Assembly (NCBI GenBank): GCA_001775965.1
Contig: MEZG01000082.1
Span: 3,471-36,315, forward strand
Source: Candidatus Bathyarchaeota archaeon RBG_13_60_20
GTDB lineage: Archaea; Thermoproteota; Bathyarchaeia; TCS64
Reading direction: 5' to 3'
Length of the DNA: 32,845 bases
The position numbers and the translations under genes are program-made. Below, piece after piece: positions 16,035 through 23,085 of the stretch. How positions within the stretch are numbered: the first letter of the stretch is position 1; each line of letters begins with the position of its first letter. The notes beneath the pieces were generated by a model, which made no database searches, had not been told where the DNA came from, and saw only the letters and a list, made by a program, of their open reading frames with translations.

Positions 16035-16379
16035 GTGTGCGAACGGAGGGAGCGAGAGCTGAAGTTCTGTCCGGAGTGTGGGGCTTTCTGCGAGGCGGAT
16101 AACGGTAAGAGGTGCTACGTGTGCCCCAGGTGCGGTTGGGAGGAGCCTCTGGAGGAGACCCGGACGGTGAGCCGCGGCAGCCGCGGGGACGAGAAGATCA
16201 TCGTGGTTGGCCAGAAGGAGCGTAAGCTGAGCACGATGCCGAAGACGAGGGCGAAGTGCGAGAAGTGCGGCAACGACGAGGCATACTGGTGGATGGTGCA
16301 GACGCGCGGGGTGGATGAGAGCTCCACGCAGTTCTTCAGGTGCACCAAGTGCGGGCACACGTGGCGCGACTACAGTTGA
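16035..16379 (+). CDS. tfs: Transcription elongation factor TFS (TFIIS-like)
   Basis: A 114-residue RNA-cleavage factor that rescues backtracked RNA polymerase. The N-terminal zinc ribbon has C12, C15, C30 and C33; the C-terminal ribbon has C75, C78, C103 and C106. The catalytic acidic hairpin is D94-E95 in RGVDESSTQFFRC, so the cleavage residues are kept. The GTG start is about 25 bases after GTTTAAAAA at 16008-16016, so it is leaderless. The linker is Arg/Lys/Glu-rich. Confidence 0.96.
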   Translation: MCERRERELKFCPECGAFCEADNGKRCYVCPRCGWEEPLEETRTVSRGSRGDEKIIVVGQKERKLSTMPKTRAKCEKCGNDEAYWWMVQTRGVDESSTQFFRCTKCGHTWRDYS

Positions 16380-16438
16380 CCACGGGGTTTTTATGGTGTT
16401 GCGTCGATTAGTGTGCAGCATATCTGAGGTTGTTTGCT

Positions 16439-17191
16439 TTGTTCGAGGTTGAGGTTTCCAGGATCGACCCCTTCAGGAGCCTTGTGAAGGCGCTGAGCGT
16501 CATCGTTGAGGAGGGGACGTTCGTGCTTAACGAGGCTCAGGTAAGGCTGCTGGCCATGGACCCGAGCCACGTGGCCATGGTGGACTTCGAGCTCCCAGGG
16601 GGCTTCTTCGACGGGTACAGGTGCGAGGGCGAGCCGAGGCTCAGCATCAACATCAAGGAGTTCCTCAAGTTCCTGGACAGGGTGGACAAGGACGAGCAGG
16701 TCAGGATCGTGCTGAACGAGGAGAAGGCCCGGCTGGTCATCCACTGCAAGCGGGGCGGGCACAGCAGGCGGTTCGAGATGCCTGTGCTGGAGCCGCTGGA
16801 CGAGGAGGTGCCTCAGCCGAAGATCTTCTTCAAGGCGAGGGCGCGGCTTACGACGGGCGCTCTGAGGATGGCGATCCGTGACGCGGACCTGGTGTCCGAA
16901 CACGTGCGGGTCGAGGTGGATAAGGATGTGCTGAAGATAAGCGCCGAGGGGGACATGGGCAGCAGCTTCAGCGAGTGGGAGAGGGACAGCGACGACCTGC
17001 TGGACCTGAAGGTGGACGAGGCGAGCGGCGCGACGTTCACGCTGAGCTACCTGAGCGACATCGCGAATGCGGCTGGGAGTGTGAGCGAGGTGGCTGTGCT
17101 GGAGCTGAGCACGGATATGCCCGTGAAGATGGAGTTCGAGATCCCCCAGGGCAGACTGGTCTACTACCTGGCTCCCTGCATAGGCGTCTAG
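16439..17191 (+). CDS. pcna: Sliding clamp PCNA
   Basis: A 250-residue clamp that tethers polymerase, FEN1 and ligase to DNA. Recognisable elements are LLAMDPSHVAMVDFELP (clamp signature), the interdomain loop around EPLDEEVPQP and the C-terminal LVYYLAPCIGV. TTG at 16430 is possible, but GAGGT at 16426-16430 sits 8 bases before the TTG at 16439, a good Shine-Dalgarno spacing, and MFEVEV is the usual N-terminus, so I prefer 16439. The last codons are part of a ~80-bp repeat whose other copy lies at 30095-30174. Everything downstream is accessory DNA, so pcna is the boundary of the core block. Confidence 0.96.
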   Translation: MFEVEVSRIDPFRSLVKALSVIVEEGTFVLNEAQVRLLAMDPSHVAMVDFELPGGFFDGYRCEGEPRLSINIKEFLKFLDRVDKDEQVRIVLNEEKARLVIHCKRGGHSRRFEMPVLEPLDEEVPQPKIFFKARARLTTGALRMAIRDADLVSEHVRVEVDKDVLKISAEGDMGSSFSEWERDSDDLLDLKVDEASGATFTLSYLSDIANAAGSVSEVAVLELSTDMPVKMEFEIPQGRLVYYLAPCIGV

Positions 17192-17246
17192 CCTCTACTC
17201 AATTTTGGTTATTTCGGCTAGCCTGTTATAGCAGGAAAAAATTTTG
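17168..17246. repeat. Left copy of boundary repeat (pcna tail, attachment-site-like)
   Basis: It holds the last codons of pcna (reading Leu-Ala-Pro-Cys-Ile-Gly-Val-stop) and its 3' flank. GGCGTCTAGCCTCTACTCA at 17183-17201 is identical in the right copy at 30110-30128. CTAGCC (17188-17193) and GGCTAG (17216-17221) are inverted with a 22-base spacer, then GTTATA and GGAAAAAATTTT. The same inverted pair with the same spacer occurs on the right. It may be an attachment site, or the pcna terminator, or both. Confidence 0.7.
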
Positions 17247-17537
17247 GGGTGTGGCCCTCGTGTTGGTGGATTTAACTGTGATTGGGTCCTATCTATTGCG
17301 TTTAGGTTAGTCAGTTCTCCACTCTGGGCTGTCACGTTTGGTGACCGCGTTTCTGTATGGAATGGACCGCGTTTTTGATAGAATGGCGGCGCATCGGACT
17401 GTTCCGAGGCTCCTTTAGGCGTGGGGAGGCAGTTTCCGGTTCGCATTGCTCACCCCCTCCCCTCTCACCGTTAGGGGCCGAGCTATGTGTTGGGATGATT
17501 AAGAAATGGGGGATTCTGGTTTGTGCGGGCGCTGGGT
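17192..17537. other. Gene-free stretch after pcna
   Basis: 346 bases with no convincing gene. It contains most of the left boundary repeat, then two tandem units ACCGCGTTTCTG (17344-17355) and ACCGCGTTTTTG (17366-17377) spaced 22 bases. A third related copy lies near 29001. The rest is mixed composition and noticeably less GC-rich than pcna. Confidence 0.5.
17358..17377. repeat. Dispersed 20-mer, left copy
   Basis: TGGAATGGACCGCGTTTTTG differs at two positions from the 20-mer at 28993-29012. The bases around both copies are also similar (GCTGT.AC before; GA.T..GC and GAC.GT after). The left copy has an extra tandem ACCGCGTTTCTG unit before it. Confidence 0.5.
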
Positions 17538-17741
17538 TTACTTGAGGGTTACCTTCACGGACCATCGGAGCTTCTTGGACAGCTCGTCTGGGCTGATGTC
17601 TATCTTGTTCTTCTTGACGTAGTCTGCGACCAGCTTGTCAACCTTGCCTTTGACGGTGGCGGCCCCCAGCTCGGCTACTAGGGCCTGACCGACGGTCTCG
17701 CAGAGCTCGTTGCCCTGCTTGTCTGTTAGGGTTTTAGCCAT
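17538..17741 (-). CDS. Small protein, paralog 1 of a pair (67 aa)
   Basis: A 67-residue soluble-looking protein of unknown function. It shares a clear block with the gene at 18083-18295: LC.TVGQ.LVAEL, VKGK.DKLVA.YVK.NK, and the C-terminus LRWSVKVTL. Basic overall, helical, one Cys near position 14. The ATG is preceded by AGGTG (Shine-Dalgarno-like). I do not recognise the family; a small DNA- or membrane-associated protein is possible. The intervening DNA contains a collapsed vapC, so the pair likely arose by a local duplication. Confidence 0.75.
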   Translation of the reverse strand: MAKTLTDKQGNELCETVGQALVAELGAATVKGKVDKLVADYVKKNKIDISPDELSKKLRWSVKVTLK

Positions 17742-18082
17742 TGGTTTTCACCTGTGAGATCGTCGGGTAGCTTTGTTTATTAAAGTTAAATCGGGCCCTT
17801 TACCGACTGGATGTTAGGATTTGAAACATGTGGGCTCAGCACAGCTCTCTGAGGAGTTCTGTGAGGGCGGTGGTGGCGCCTTCCCTGATCTCCCTCCGCG
17901 CCTCCTCTTCTTGGTTCTGGAGTGACGGTTGTGTGAGGGTCCTCGGAGGTTTATGGAGTTAGGCGGTCAGTTAGGCTTGTCCGCTGTCTGCACCCCTGCT
18001 CTTCCTGCTGCCTCGGCTACGCTTCGCTTGATGAGCAGTAGGAGGCTGCTGGCGTCGAAGATGGGCATTCAGCGGCAGCTGT
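17742..18082. other. Region between the two small paralogs: vapC remnant and decayed DNA
   Basis: 341 bases that hold the collapsed vapC at 17967-18068. Between 17836 and 17958 on the minus strand is an open peptide rich in Glu/Arg with no start codon, which could be debris of an antitoxin. Nothing else is convincing. Confidence 0.45.
17967..18068 (-). pseudogene. Internally deleted vapC (PIN toxin) remnant
   Basis: A 33-codon frame starts MPIFDASSLLLLIK, which is a VapC N-terminus (compare MVLDASSLLLLIK at 18788 and MPIFDASS at 21120), and runs straight into RSVAEAAGRAGVQTAD, a VapC C-terminus (compare LAEAARRAGIQTAD at 18369-18788). About 85-100 codons in the middle, with the other catalytic acids, are gone and the frame is kept. 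The N-terminal half resembles one vapC type and the C-terminal half another, so it may be a fusion of two. No activity is expected. Confidence 0.75.
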
Positions 18083-18295
18083 TTAGGATAGAGTTACCTT
18101 GACGGACCATCTGAGGCTCCTGGAGAGCTCCTGGGGATCTGCGTCCAGCTTGTTGGCTTTGACGTATTCTGCGACGAGTTTGTCTGCTTTGCCCTTGACG
18201 TTGGTTGTTGCGAGTTCTGCGACGAGCATCTGGCCGACGGTCTTGCAGAGCTGGTTGGCCTGCTTCCTGGTTAGGCTGCTCTTCACGGGCTTCAC
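18083..18295 (-). CDS. Small protein, paralog 2 of a pair (70 aa)
   Basis: A 70-residue paralog of the gene at 17538-17741, with the same central and C-terminal blocks (VKGKADKLVAEYVKANK, SLRWSVKVTL). The N-terminus differs (MKPVKSSLTRKQ). AGGTG lies just before the ATG, as in paralog 1, so a Shine-Dalgarno is likely. Unknown family and function. The retained frame and conserved block suggest that both copies are or were expressed. Confidence 0.75.
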   Translation of the reverse strand: MKPVKSSLTRKQANQLCKTVGQMLVAELATTNVKGKADKLVAEYVKANKLDADPQELSRSLRWSVKVTLS

Positions 18296-18368
18296 CTGTG
18301 GTGTGGTTAATTGCGGATGGGTATTAAACTAAAAAAAGGGATGGAGGTTCCGTTCTTTAAGCTTATAT

Positions 18369-18788
18369 TCAGGCGGTCAATGATGCCATGTCCGCCGTCT
18401 GTATCCCTGCTCTTCGGGCAGCCTCGGCGAGGTGCCTGTCGTCCGTTATCAGCGGGGCCCCAAGAGATAATGCGACTGCCAGGTAAGCGGCGTCGTAGTA
18501 GGTTAGGCCGTGTTTGAGGCTTGTTCTCAGGGTCTCGGTCATGGCTTGGAGGCTGGACTGGTCAACGATCTTCATGTATTTGAGGCATGTGTGGATGTTG
18601 CCGAGGGTTGTCTCCGCGGTATCTGGAGCCATCTCGTGGTGGACCTGGACGCTTGTTCTCAGGGCGTTTCCAACCTCGTAGCCTGCGAGGGGGACCGTGG
18701 CCGCGTCCTTCAGTGCGTTGGCGGCCTCTGGGCCGCGACTCTTGATAAGGAGCAGGAGACTGCTGGCGTCCAAAACCATGGCAGTCAT
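18369..18788 (-). CDS. vapC: VapC toxin, PIN-domain ribonuclease (left copy)
   Basis: A 139-residue PIN-domain toxin. The acidic active-site residues are D7 (MVLDASSLL), E38 (YEVGNALR), D99 (YYDAAYLA) and D116-D117 (LITDDRHL). It overlaps its antitoxin by 4 bases (ATGA), the usual antitoxin-first order. It is very similar throughout to the VapC at 30486-30905, which follows the right boundary repeat. The target RNA is not known. Confidence 0.93.
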   Translation of the reverse strand: MTAMVLDASSLLLLIKSRGPEAANALKDAATVPLAGYEVGNALRTSVQVHHEMAPDTAETTLGNIHTCLKYMKIVDQSSLQAMTETLRTSLKHGLTYYDAAYLAVALSLGAPLITDDRHLAEAARRAGIQTADMASLTA

Positions 18789-19015
18789 CGTGTGTCACGG
18801 CTCCTCCTGATGGATTCGATTATATGCTCGTCTGGGATGCTTTGGAGGCTTCTACTGGCCTCAGCCAGTGCCTTTTTGAGCTTCTCGTCTTCGATACGTT
18901 GGACCTCCCTCTCGACAGCTTCCTGGATGAGCCGGCTGACGTTGACGCGATGCTCCTGGAGGATTCTCTTGTGCTCGGCGGGCACCTTGCCTGAGACCGT
19001 CTCCGTCTGACCCAT
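18785..19015 (-). CDS. vapB: VapB-type antitoxin (left copy)
   Basis: A 76-residue antitoxin with an N-terminal DNA-binding part (TETVSGKVPAEHKRILQEH, likely a short ribbon-helix-helix) and a helical, Glu/Lys-rich C-terminal part that would cover the toxin site (DEHIIESIRRSRDTR). It is closely related to the antitoxin at 30902-31132. ATG start. Upstream are a TATA-like tract and two direct TACC repeats spaced 14 bases (operator). Confidence 0.9.
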   Translation of the reverse strand: MGQTETVSGKVPAEHKRILQEHRVNVSRLIQEAVEREVQRIEDEKLKKALAEASRSLQSIPDEHIIESIRRSRDTR

Positions 19016-19021
19016 GTGGTT

Positions 19022-19039
19022 TACCAGATTGGTTATACC
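19022..19039 (-). promoter_or_regulatory. Probable vapBC operator (left)
   Basis: Direct repeats of GGTA (TACC on the plus strand at 19022-19025 and 19036-19039), 14 bases apart, lie between a TATA-like tract (19049-19054) and the vapB ATG. The right vapBC has the same repeats at the same 14-base spacing, although the flanks differ. This is the expected place for autoregulation by VapB. Confidence 0.5.
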
Positions 19040-19191
19040 GATTCGGTGTTTATAGGTCTTGCTAGTTTCAGGCGGCTGATCAACCTGGCAAGAAAGGATA
19101 TTTTGCCTTCAACCATTCGAAGTTTATCCCCAGGGTTGTCCCCCCTTATAATATACAATTGAGGAAGAGCCGCGACGAGCACTGAGGCCGA

Positions 19192-19338
19192 TCACAGCCT
19201 CCCAAGGGCGCCCATAACCGCGTCGTACGTCCCCACGTCGCACCTCCAACCCGCCTGGATCATGTCCCTGAAGGCGTCCACCGCCCTCTCGATGAACCAG
19301 GGTACTTGAGCCAGAAAAATGAGAAATATTACACGCAT
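19192..19338 (-). CDS. Possible small protein (48 aa)
   Basis: An ATG-started 48-codon frame. The first residues are hydrophobic (VIFLIFLAQVPWF), then IERAVDAFRDMIQAG and a polar end. GGTGAGGGTGAG lies just before the ATG, which is a good Shine-Dalgarno. It might be the remaining piece of a larger gene. No family recognised; low confidence. Confidence 0.35.
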   Translation of the reverse strand: MRVIFLIFLAQVPWFIERAVDAFRDMIQAGWRCDVGTYDAVMGALGRL

Positions 19339-19377
19339 CGACTCACCCTCACCACCCATTTTCTGTTAATAAGCCAC

Positions 19378-19391
19378 TGATCCAAGGATCA
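19378..19391. promoter_or_regulatory. Perfect inverted repeat near the reductase promoter
   Basis: TGATCC-AA-GGATCA lies about 15 bases after a TATA-like GTTAATAA (19364-19371), close to where transcription toward 19419 should start. It may be an operator. Confidence 0.4.
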
Positions 19392-19418
19392 ACCAGGAAA
19401 CCCCAGAAGGCACCCCCC

Positions 19419-20015
19419 ATGAGAAAGGTGATCCTGAGCATGCAGATGACCCTCGACGGCTTCGCCACCGGCCCCAACGACAGCATGGACTGGCTCCCAG
19501 CCTTCCAGGATCAGGAAGCGTGGAGAGACATACACGAGGCCATGTGGACCGAGCTACGAAACGCGGACACCCTCCTACTCGGACGGGTAACCTACCAGAT
19601 ATGGGAGAAGTACTGGCCCGCCGCCGCCACCAACCCCGCCAGCACACCCAGCGACATCAAGTTCTCCCGCTACGCCGACGAGACCCAGAAGATCGTGTTC
19701 TCACGCACCCTCGACAGCGTAGACTGGAAGAACACGAGGCTCATCAAGGCCGACATCCCCCAGGAGATAGCCAAGCTGAAGAGGCAGCCTGGCAAGAACA
19801 TGGTGGTGGCCGGCGGACCAGGCATCGCCCAGACCTTCACGAGGCTGGGCCTCATCGACGAGTACGGCATCACAGTGCACCCCGTCATCCTGGGCAAGGG
19901 GAAACCCCTGTTCAAGGACCTCTCCGAGAGGATCAACCTGAGGCTCGTGGACACCAGGAGGTTCAGCTCCGGCGCGTTCCACCTCCGCTATGAGACCGTC
20001 ACCAAGGAGGCGTAA
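19419..20015 (+). CDS. RibD C-terminal / DHFR-like reductase
   Basis: A 198-residue protein of the dihydrofolate reductase-like fold as seen in RibD C-terminal domains and YwjB/YyaP-type proteins. Marks are MQMTLDGFATGPNDS at the N-terminus, LLLGRVTYQIW, KNMVVAGGPGIAQTF and DEYGITVHPVILGKGKPLF. The GGPG loop and the LGKG turn are typical of NADPH binding. The substrate is unknown; a free-standing copy next to a VOC protein suggests a stress or detoxification role rather than riboflavin synthesis. ATG start 8 bases upstream of the VOC gene's partner region; the two genes are 8 bases apart, so likely one transcript. Confidence 0.88.
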   Translation: MRKVILSMQMTLDGFATGPNDSMDWLPAFQDQEAWRDIHEAMWTELRNADTLLLGRVTYQIWEKYWPAAATNPASTPSDIKFSRYADETQKIVFSRTLDSVDWKNTRLIKADIPQEIAKLKRQPGKNMVVAGGPGIAQTFTRLGLIDEYGITVHPVILGKGKPLFKDLSERINLRLVDTRRFSSGAFHLRYETVTKEA

Positions 20016-20023
20016 CCGATCAC

Positions 20024-20479
20024 ATGAGGAAAATGAACGACGAGGCTGAAAAAAGAGGAGACGACAACCAAGGTCTAGCCGAAAGTAACGGAGCTATTCA
20101 GATTCCGCGCAAAGGCTTCAACTGGCACGAGTTGATGACAACCGACCCTGAAGCAGCCCAGAGATTCTATCAAGAGGTAACAGGGCTGACCACAACACCA
20201 GGCGAATACAAGATGCTGATGGCCGGCAACATACCCGTCGGTGGACTGGTTGGCCCCAGACCTGAAGGACCCGTATGGCCGTCAGGCGGCCCGGAACCAC
20301 ACTGGATCGCCTACATCGGAGTAGAAGACGTCGACGCCGCGATTAAGAAGGCGCTTGAGCTGGGAGGCACAGTGTTTCTACCGGCGACGGACATCCCAGG
20401 ATTTGGGCGAGTAGCCGGTTTACGGGACCCTCAAGGAGCGGCTTTTGGCATATTCTCCCCCACTCAAGCCAAGAAATAG
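20024..20479 (+). CDS. VOC-family (glyoxalase-like) protein
   Basis: A 151-residue protein. After a polar N-terminal tail, a single vicinal-oxygen-chelate module starts at FNWHELMTTDPEAAQRFYQEV and continues with HWIAYIGVEDVDAAIKKALELGG and GRVAGLRDPQGAAFGIF. H35 and the late acidic position in the DPQGA turn are plausible metal ligands. VOC proteins include glyoxalases, dioxygenases and antibiotic-binding proteins; this type (CFP30-like) is often of unknown use. ATG at 20024 or at 20033. Same direction as the reductase with an 8-base gap, so they may act together. Confidence 0.88.
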   Translation: MRKMNDEAEKRGDDNQGLAESNGAIQIPRKGFNWHELMTTDPEAAQRFYQEVTGLTTTPGEYKMLMAGNIPVGGLVGPRPEGPVWPSGGPEPHWIAYIGVEDVDAAIKKALELGGTVFLPATDIPGFGRVAGLRDPQGAAFGIFSPTQAKK

Positions 20480-20518
20480 GCGTACTGGTTCTTTGGAGTT
20501 GTTGTAGGAGGAGGAAAA

Positions 20519-20644
20519 ATGAAGGAGAACGATCATGCTGCCACTGCCCTGGGCCGTGATGCCGTGGTTCTCAGCAGCGACCGCTCGTATGATCGTGTCA
20601 CGGGGCTGTCCCGGGTGGACCACCAGGATATAGTTGGGATGTGA
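20519..20644 (+). pseudogene. C-terminal remnant of a PIN-domain toxin
   Basis: A 41-codon frame whose translation (NDHAATALGRDAVVLSSD then RSYDRVTGLSRVD) is the C-terminal third of a PIN toxin: the last acidic residues and the strand-turn that follows. The N-terminal catalytic Asp and Glu are missing. Unusually, GGAGGAGG sits 5-6 bases before the ATG, a near-ideal Shine-Dalgarno, so a fragment could be translated. Most likely a decayed toxin gene. Confidence 0.65.
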
Positions 20645-20703
20645 CAGGCTCCAGGAGGGTTTGCAGCCATGGTTCCCCGTTTTCGGTTTGCGGCTGTCGG
20701 GGT

Positions 20704-21120
20704 TCAGGTGGAGGTTTTCAGGTATTGGTCTATGGGTGTTGCCTTGGCGCCTGCGTCGTGTGCGGCCCCGAGGAGGTCCGTGTCCTCGGTTATTAGGGTG
20801 GTGGCTAATCCGTGGGCGGCTGTGAGGTAGGCTGAGTCGCAGAAGGTGAGGCCGTGGGCGGCGGCGTTCTCGGCTATGGCCGCCATCTCGCCAGGTTCTA
20901 TTCTCCTTATTTCCATGATGGAGAGGAGTCTCACGATGGTCTTCACCTTCTCCGAGGCTTCCTCCGGTGTCCCACCGGATGCCAGGTTCTCCTTCCAGAC
21001 GATGTTGCCGAGCTCGTATAGGGTGAGGTCAAGGACGGTCTGGCCCTCCAGGATGGGGGCGGCGTCTCCCCGCAGCTTTCTGAGGGCCGCCTGTACGCTG
21101 CTGGCGTCGAAGATGGGCAT
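20704..21120 (-). CDS. vapC: VapC toxin, PIN-domain ribonuclease (second type)
   Basis: A 138-residue PIN protein with D5 (MPIFDASS), E36 (LYELGNIVW), D95 (TFCDSAYL) and D113-D115 (ITEDTDLL). It is a different subtype from the two closely related VapCs at 18369 and 30486. It starts one base after the antitoxin stop. Antitoxin-first order as usual. Confidence 0.92.
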   Translation of the reverse strand: MPIFDASSVQAALRKLRGDAAPILEGQTVLDLTLYELGNIVWKENLASGGTPEEASEKVKTIVRLLSIMEIRRIEPGEMAAIAENAAAHGLTFCDSAYLTAAHGLATTLITEDTDLLGAAHDAGAKATPIDQYLKTST

Positions 21121-21345
21121 TCAGCGGGCCCTCCGGTCCTCTTTGATCCAGTGTAGGACCTGCTCCTCGGGTATCCTTGAGAAGTAGTCGCCGAGCTCCC
21201 TGGCGGCCTCTGTGGCTTCCTCCAGTTTCTTTCTTCGTATCTCCTCTTCTATGGCTCTTCTGGCCACGGCGCTGACCTCTATGTTGTATTTGTCTATGTC
21301 TCGTTTGGTCTCGTCGGGTACGCGGATGGAGATTACGGTGCTCAT
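21121..21345 (-). CDS. vapB: VapB antitoxin, ribbon-helix-helix type
   Basis: A 74-residue protein. The N-terminal MSTVISIRVPDETKRDID is a classic ribbon-helix-helix strand and helix. The helical C-terminus contains RRKKLEEATEAARELGDYF and would bind the PIN site. The frame is open upstream to 21432, but ATG at 21345 gives the family N-terminus and lies about 28 bases after a TATA-like CTTAATACA, so it is leaderless. Confidence 0.92.
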   Translation of the reverse strand: MSTVISIRVPDETKRDIDKYNIEVSAVARRAIEEEIRRKKLEEATEAARELGDYFSRIPEEQVLHWIKEDRRAR

Positions 21346-21367
21346 AATACGTTGTATGTAATACGTT
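21345..21367 (-). promoter_or_regulatory. Direct-repeat operator of the second vapBC
   Basis: TAATACGTT occurs at 21345-21353 and 21359-21367, 14 bases apart, between the TATA-like box and the vapB start. Ribbon-helix-helix antitoxins typically bind such direct repeats. Confidence 0.55.
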
Positions 21368-21432
21368 TGGTGTATTAAGGGTTGTGGCCGTGGGCTCCGG
21401 TCGCGTGGATGGCTGCTGTGCACTAAGTGCAT

Positions 21433-21662
21433 CTAATTTATTTTGAATTCATATTAAATATTCGTTGCTAGAAACTAATGGTAAGTCTTAAAACAATAAT
21501 TACTGTCTATACTGTATGATCTAATGTCAGATCACAACCCGCGCAGGGTTACGCCGAGTGAGTTTTCGAACAGTAATCTCTGTCTGGGAACGACGGAAAG
21601 CGCTATGCCCCACGACGGGGTGAACGCCCTGTTGCCATTCAGCAGGGAATGCAAAAAGGAAA
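21433..21662 (+). other. Leader of the membrane operon: AT-rich promoter region and hairpin
   Basis: 230 bases. The first half is AT-rich with several TATA-like tracts (near 21438-21460). The second half is a GC-richer stretch of about 130 bases with the hairpin CCCC-ACGAC-GGGG at 21608-21620. It may be a structured 5' leader or a remnant of a mobile element end; a related segment lies before the hydrolase gene at 24658. Confidence 0.45.
21608..21620 (+). repeat. Shared hairpin motif, copy 1
   Basis: CCCC-ACGAC-GGGG. Upstream GGGAACG and downstream TGAACGCC are also similar to the copy at 24658-24672 (GGAACG before, GGAAGGCC after). Confidence 0.55.
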
Positions 21663-22451
21663 ATGAACGAGATGTTAATTAAAGATGGACGGATCATAGC
21701 CTTCGTTCTACTGTTTGGCTCTTTTGTCCTCTACTACCTATTCACTAGAATGATGGAGCAAGGTAAGAACTTTAAAATCAGAACATTGGCCCCTCTGGAG
21801 GCGTTGCCTGAGGCTGTCGGCCGGTGCGCCGAGATGGGTAGGCCCATATTCTACATGCCCGGCATCGGTACATCGTTAAGCCTCTCAAGCGGCGCATACA
21901 TTCTGGCAGGCATCACGGTTCTTGGAAGATTAGCCCGCTTTGCGGCCAAAGCAGGTGTAAAGCTCAGACTGTTCACCGTGACGATTGACGCCATGCCCCT
22001 AATACAGGAAACTATCAGGAACGCCTATGCTCTTGAAGGTAAAGTCGAAGAATACAACGACGATGACATTGAGCTAATAGCAAACCAGAGCTCACTGGTA
22101 TCCAGATACATAGGTGCAGTGCAGAGGGAGAACCCGGCCGGCGCATGCCTGATCGGCTACCTCGCATACGAGTCTGTAGTACTTGCAGAAGCAGGCAACC
22201 TCGTAGGCGCCCTGCAGATAAGCGGGACTGTCAACCTGTACCAGATACCCTTCCTCGTAGCGAGCACGGACTACACTCTCATAATGGAGGAGCTGTTCGC
22301 GGCCGCCGCAGCCGTATCGGGCGACGCGGGAGCCGTGGGGCCAATAGCCGCTGAAGACGTGATCAAGCTCGTGTCCCTCGGGATAATGATCCTGGGGATG
22401 ATCCTCGCTCCCATTGGCATCAAGTTCCTGGTGAATCTACTAAGGTTGTGA
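21663..22451 (+). CDS. DUF6754 membrane protein, first gene of a four-gene membrane operon
   Basis: A 262-residue protein with an N-terminal membrane helix (about 11-29) and a C-terminal one (about 234-260). The middle has the DUF6754 pattern: LEALPEAVGRCAEMGRPIFYMPG, LAGITVLGRLARFAAKAG, ANQSSLVSRYIGAVQRENPA, GALQISGTVNLYQIPFLVASTDYTLI and MEELFAAAAAVSGD. The family is seen in archaea and some bacteria and has no experimental function. It starts with ATG, and GGAAAATG may serve as a weak Shine-Dalgarno. The next gene begins 4 bases after the stop, so the operon is tightly packed. Confidence 0.85.
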   Translation: MNEMLIKDGRIIAFVLLFGSFVLYYLFTRMMEQGKNFKIRTLAPLEALPEAVGRCAEMGRPIFYMPGIGTSLSLSSGAYILAGITVLGRLARFAAKAGVKLRLFTVTIDAMPLIQETIRNAYALEGKVEEYNDDDIELIANQSSLVSRYIGAVQRENPAGACLIGYLAYESVVLAEAGNLVGALQISGTVNLYQIPFLVASTDYTLIMEELFAAAAAVSGDAGAVGPIAAEDVIKLVSLGIMILGMILAPIGIKFLVNLLRL

Positions 22452-22455
22452 TACT

Positions 22456-23085
22456 ATGTCGTTTATCAAATCAACAGCTTTCAAATACATACCTATCCTG
22501 GTATTCGCAATAATCATCGCTGACTACTTCTTCGCGATCTCTGGCTTAGGGTCTATCGCTGAGGCGTTAAGGCAGTTCGCTGTGGTGATCTCAAACATAG
22601 CTCTAGGACTGGGCGTCATCAGCCTGCTAAAGATTCACGGGAAAAACGTGCAGAGAAGAGTGGAGGGAAGATGGCTGTACAGCATAGTGACTATAGTAAC
22701 ATTCCTCACGGTGTTCATACTGGGCTTAATCAACACGAATGGCGAACAGTACCAGTGGGCATTCAGAAACGTGTACACCACCTTGGAGCAAACAATGTAC
22801 GCGAGCACGGGGTTCTTCATAGTATCCTCAGCCTACCGAGCCTTCAGAGCCAGGAACATTGACGCAGCTCTGCTTCTCATATCTGGGTGCATCGTGGTCT
22901 TCACCAATGCTCCTATCGGAGAGGTGATCTGGTCAGGGTTCCCCGTCATCGGCGACTGGCTGCTTGGACCAGGCCAGCTACCTGGATACAGGGTCCTAAT
23001 GCTGATCGCAGGTTTCGGTACAATCGTGTACGCCTACAGAGTGATCACCGGTAACGAGAGAGGCTTCTTCGGAGGAGGGGAGTAA
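22456..23085 (+). CDS. Polytopic membrane protein, operon gene 2
   Basis: A 209-residue protein with about six membrane helices (roughly 9-30, 36-55, 72-90, 108-126, 133-151, 170-192) and short charged loops. Between helices 2 and 3 is a basic loop (KIHGKNVQRRVEGRW). I do not recognise a family. It is 4 bases after gene 1 and its TAA abuts the ATG of gene 3 directly. Confidence 0.8.
   Translation: MSFIKSTAFKYIPILVFAIIIADYFFAISGLGSIAEALRQFAVVISNIALGLGVISLLKIHGKNVQRRVEGRWLYSIVTIVTFLTVFILGLINTNGEQYQWAFRNVYTTLEQTMYASTGFFIVSSAYRAFRARNIDAALLLISGCIVVFTNAPIGEVIWSGFPVIGDWLLGPGQLPGYRVLMLIAGFGTIVYAYRVITGNERGFFGGGE

Larger units (their letters stand above)
19016..19418. other. 403-base gap with one possible small gene
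   Basis: It contains the left vapBC promoter, then mixed DNA, the 48-codon candidate at 19192-19338 and the promoter of the reductase gene. No RNA gene is seen. Confidence 0.4.

Noticed and set aside
17836..17958. Short Glu/Arg-rich minus-strand peptide resembling antitoxin debris
   Set aside because: No start codon and no recognisable domain; too short to call even as a pseudogene.
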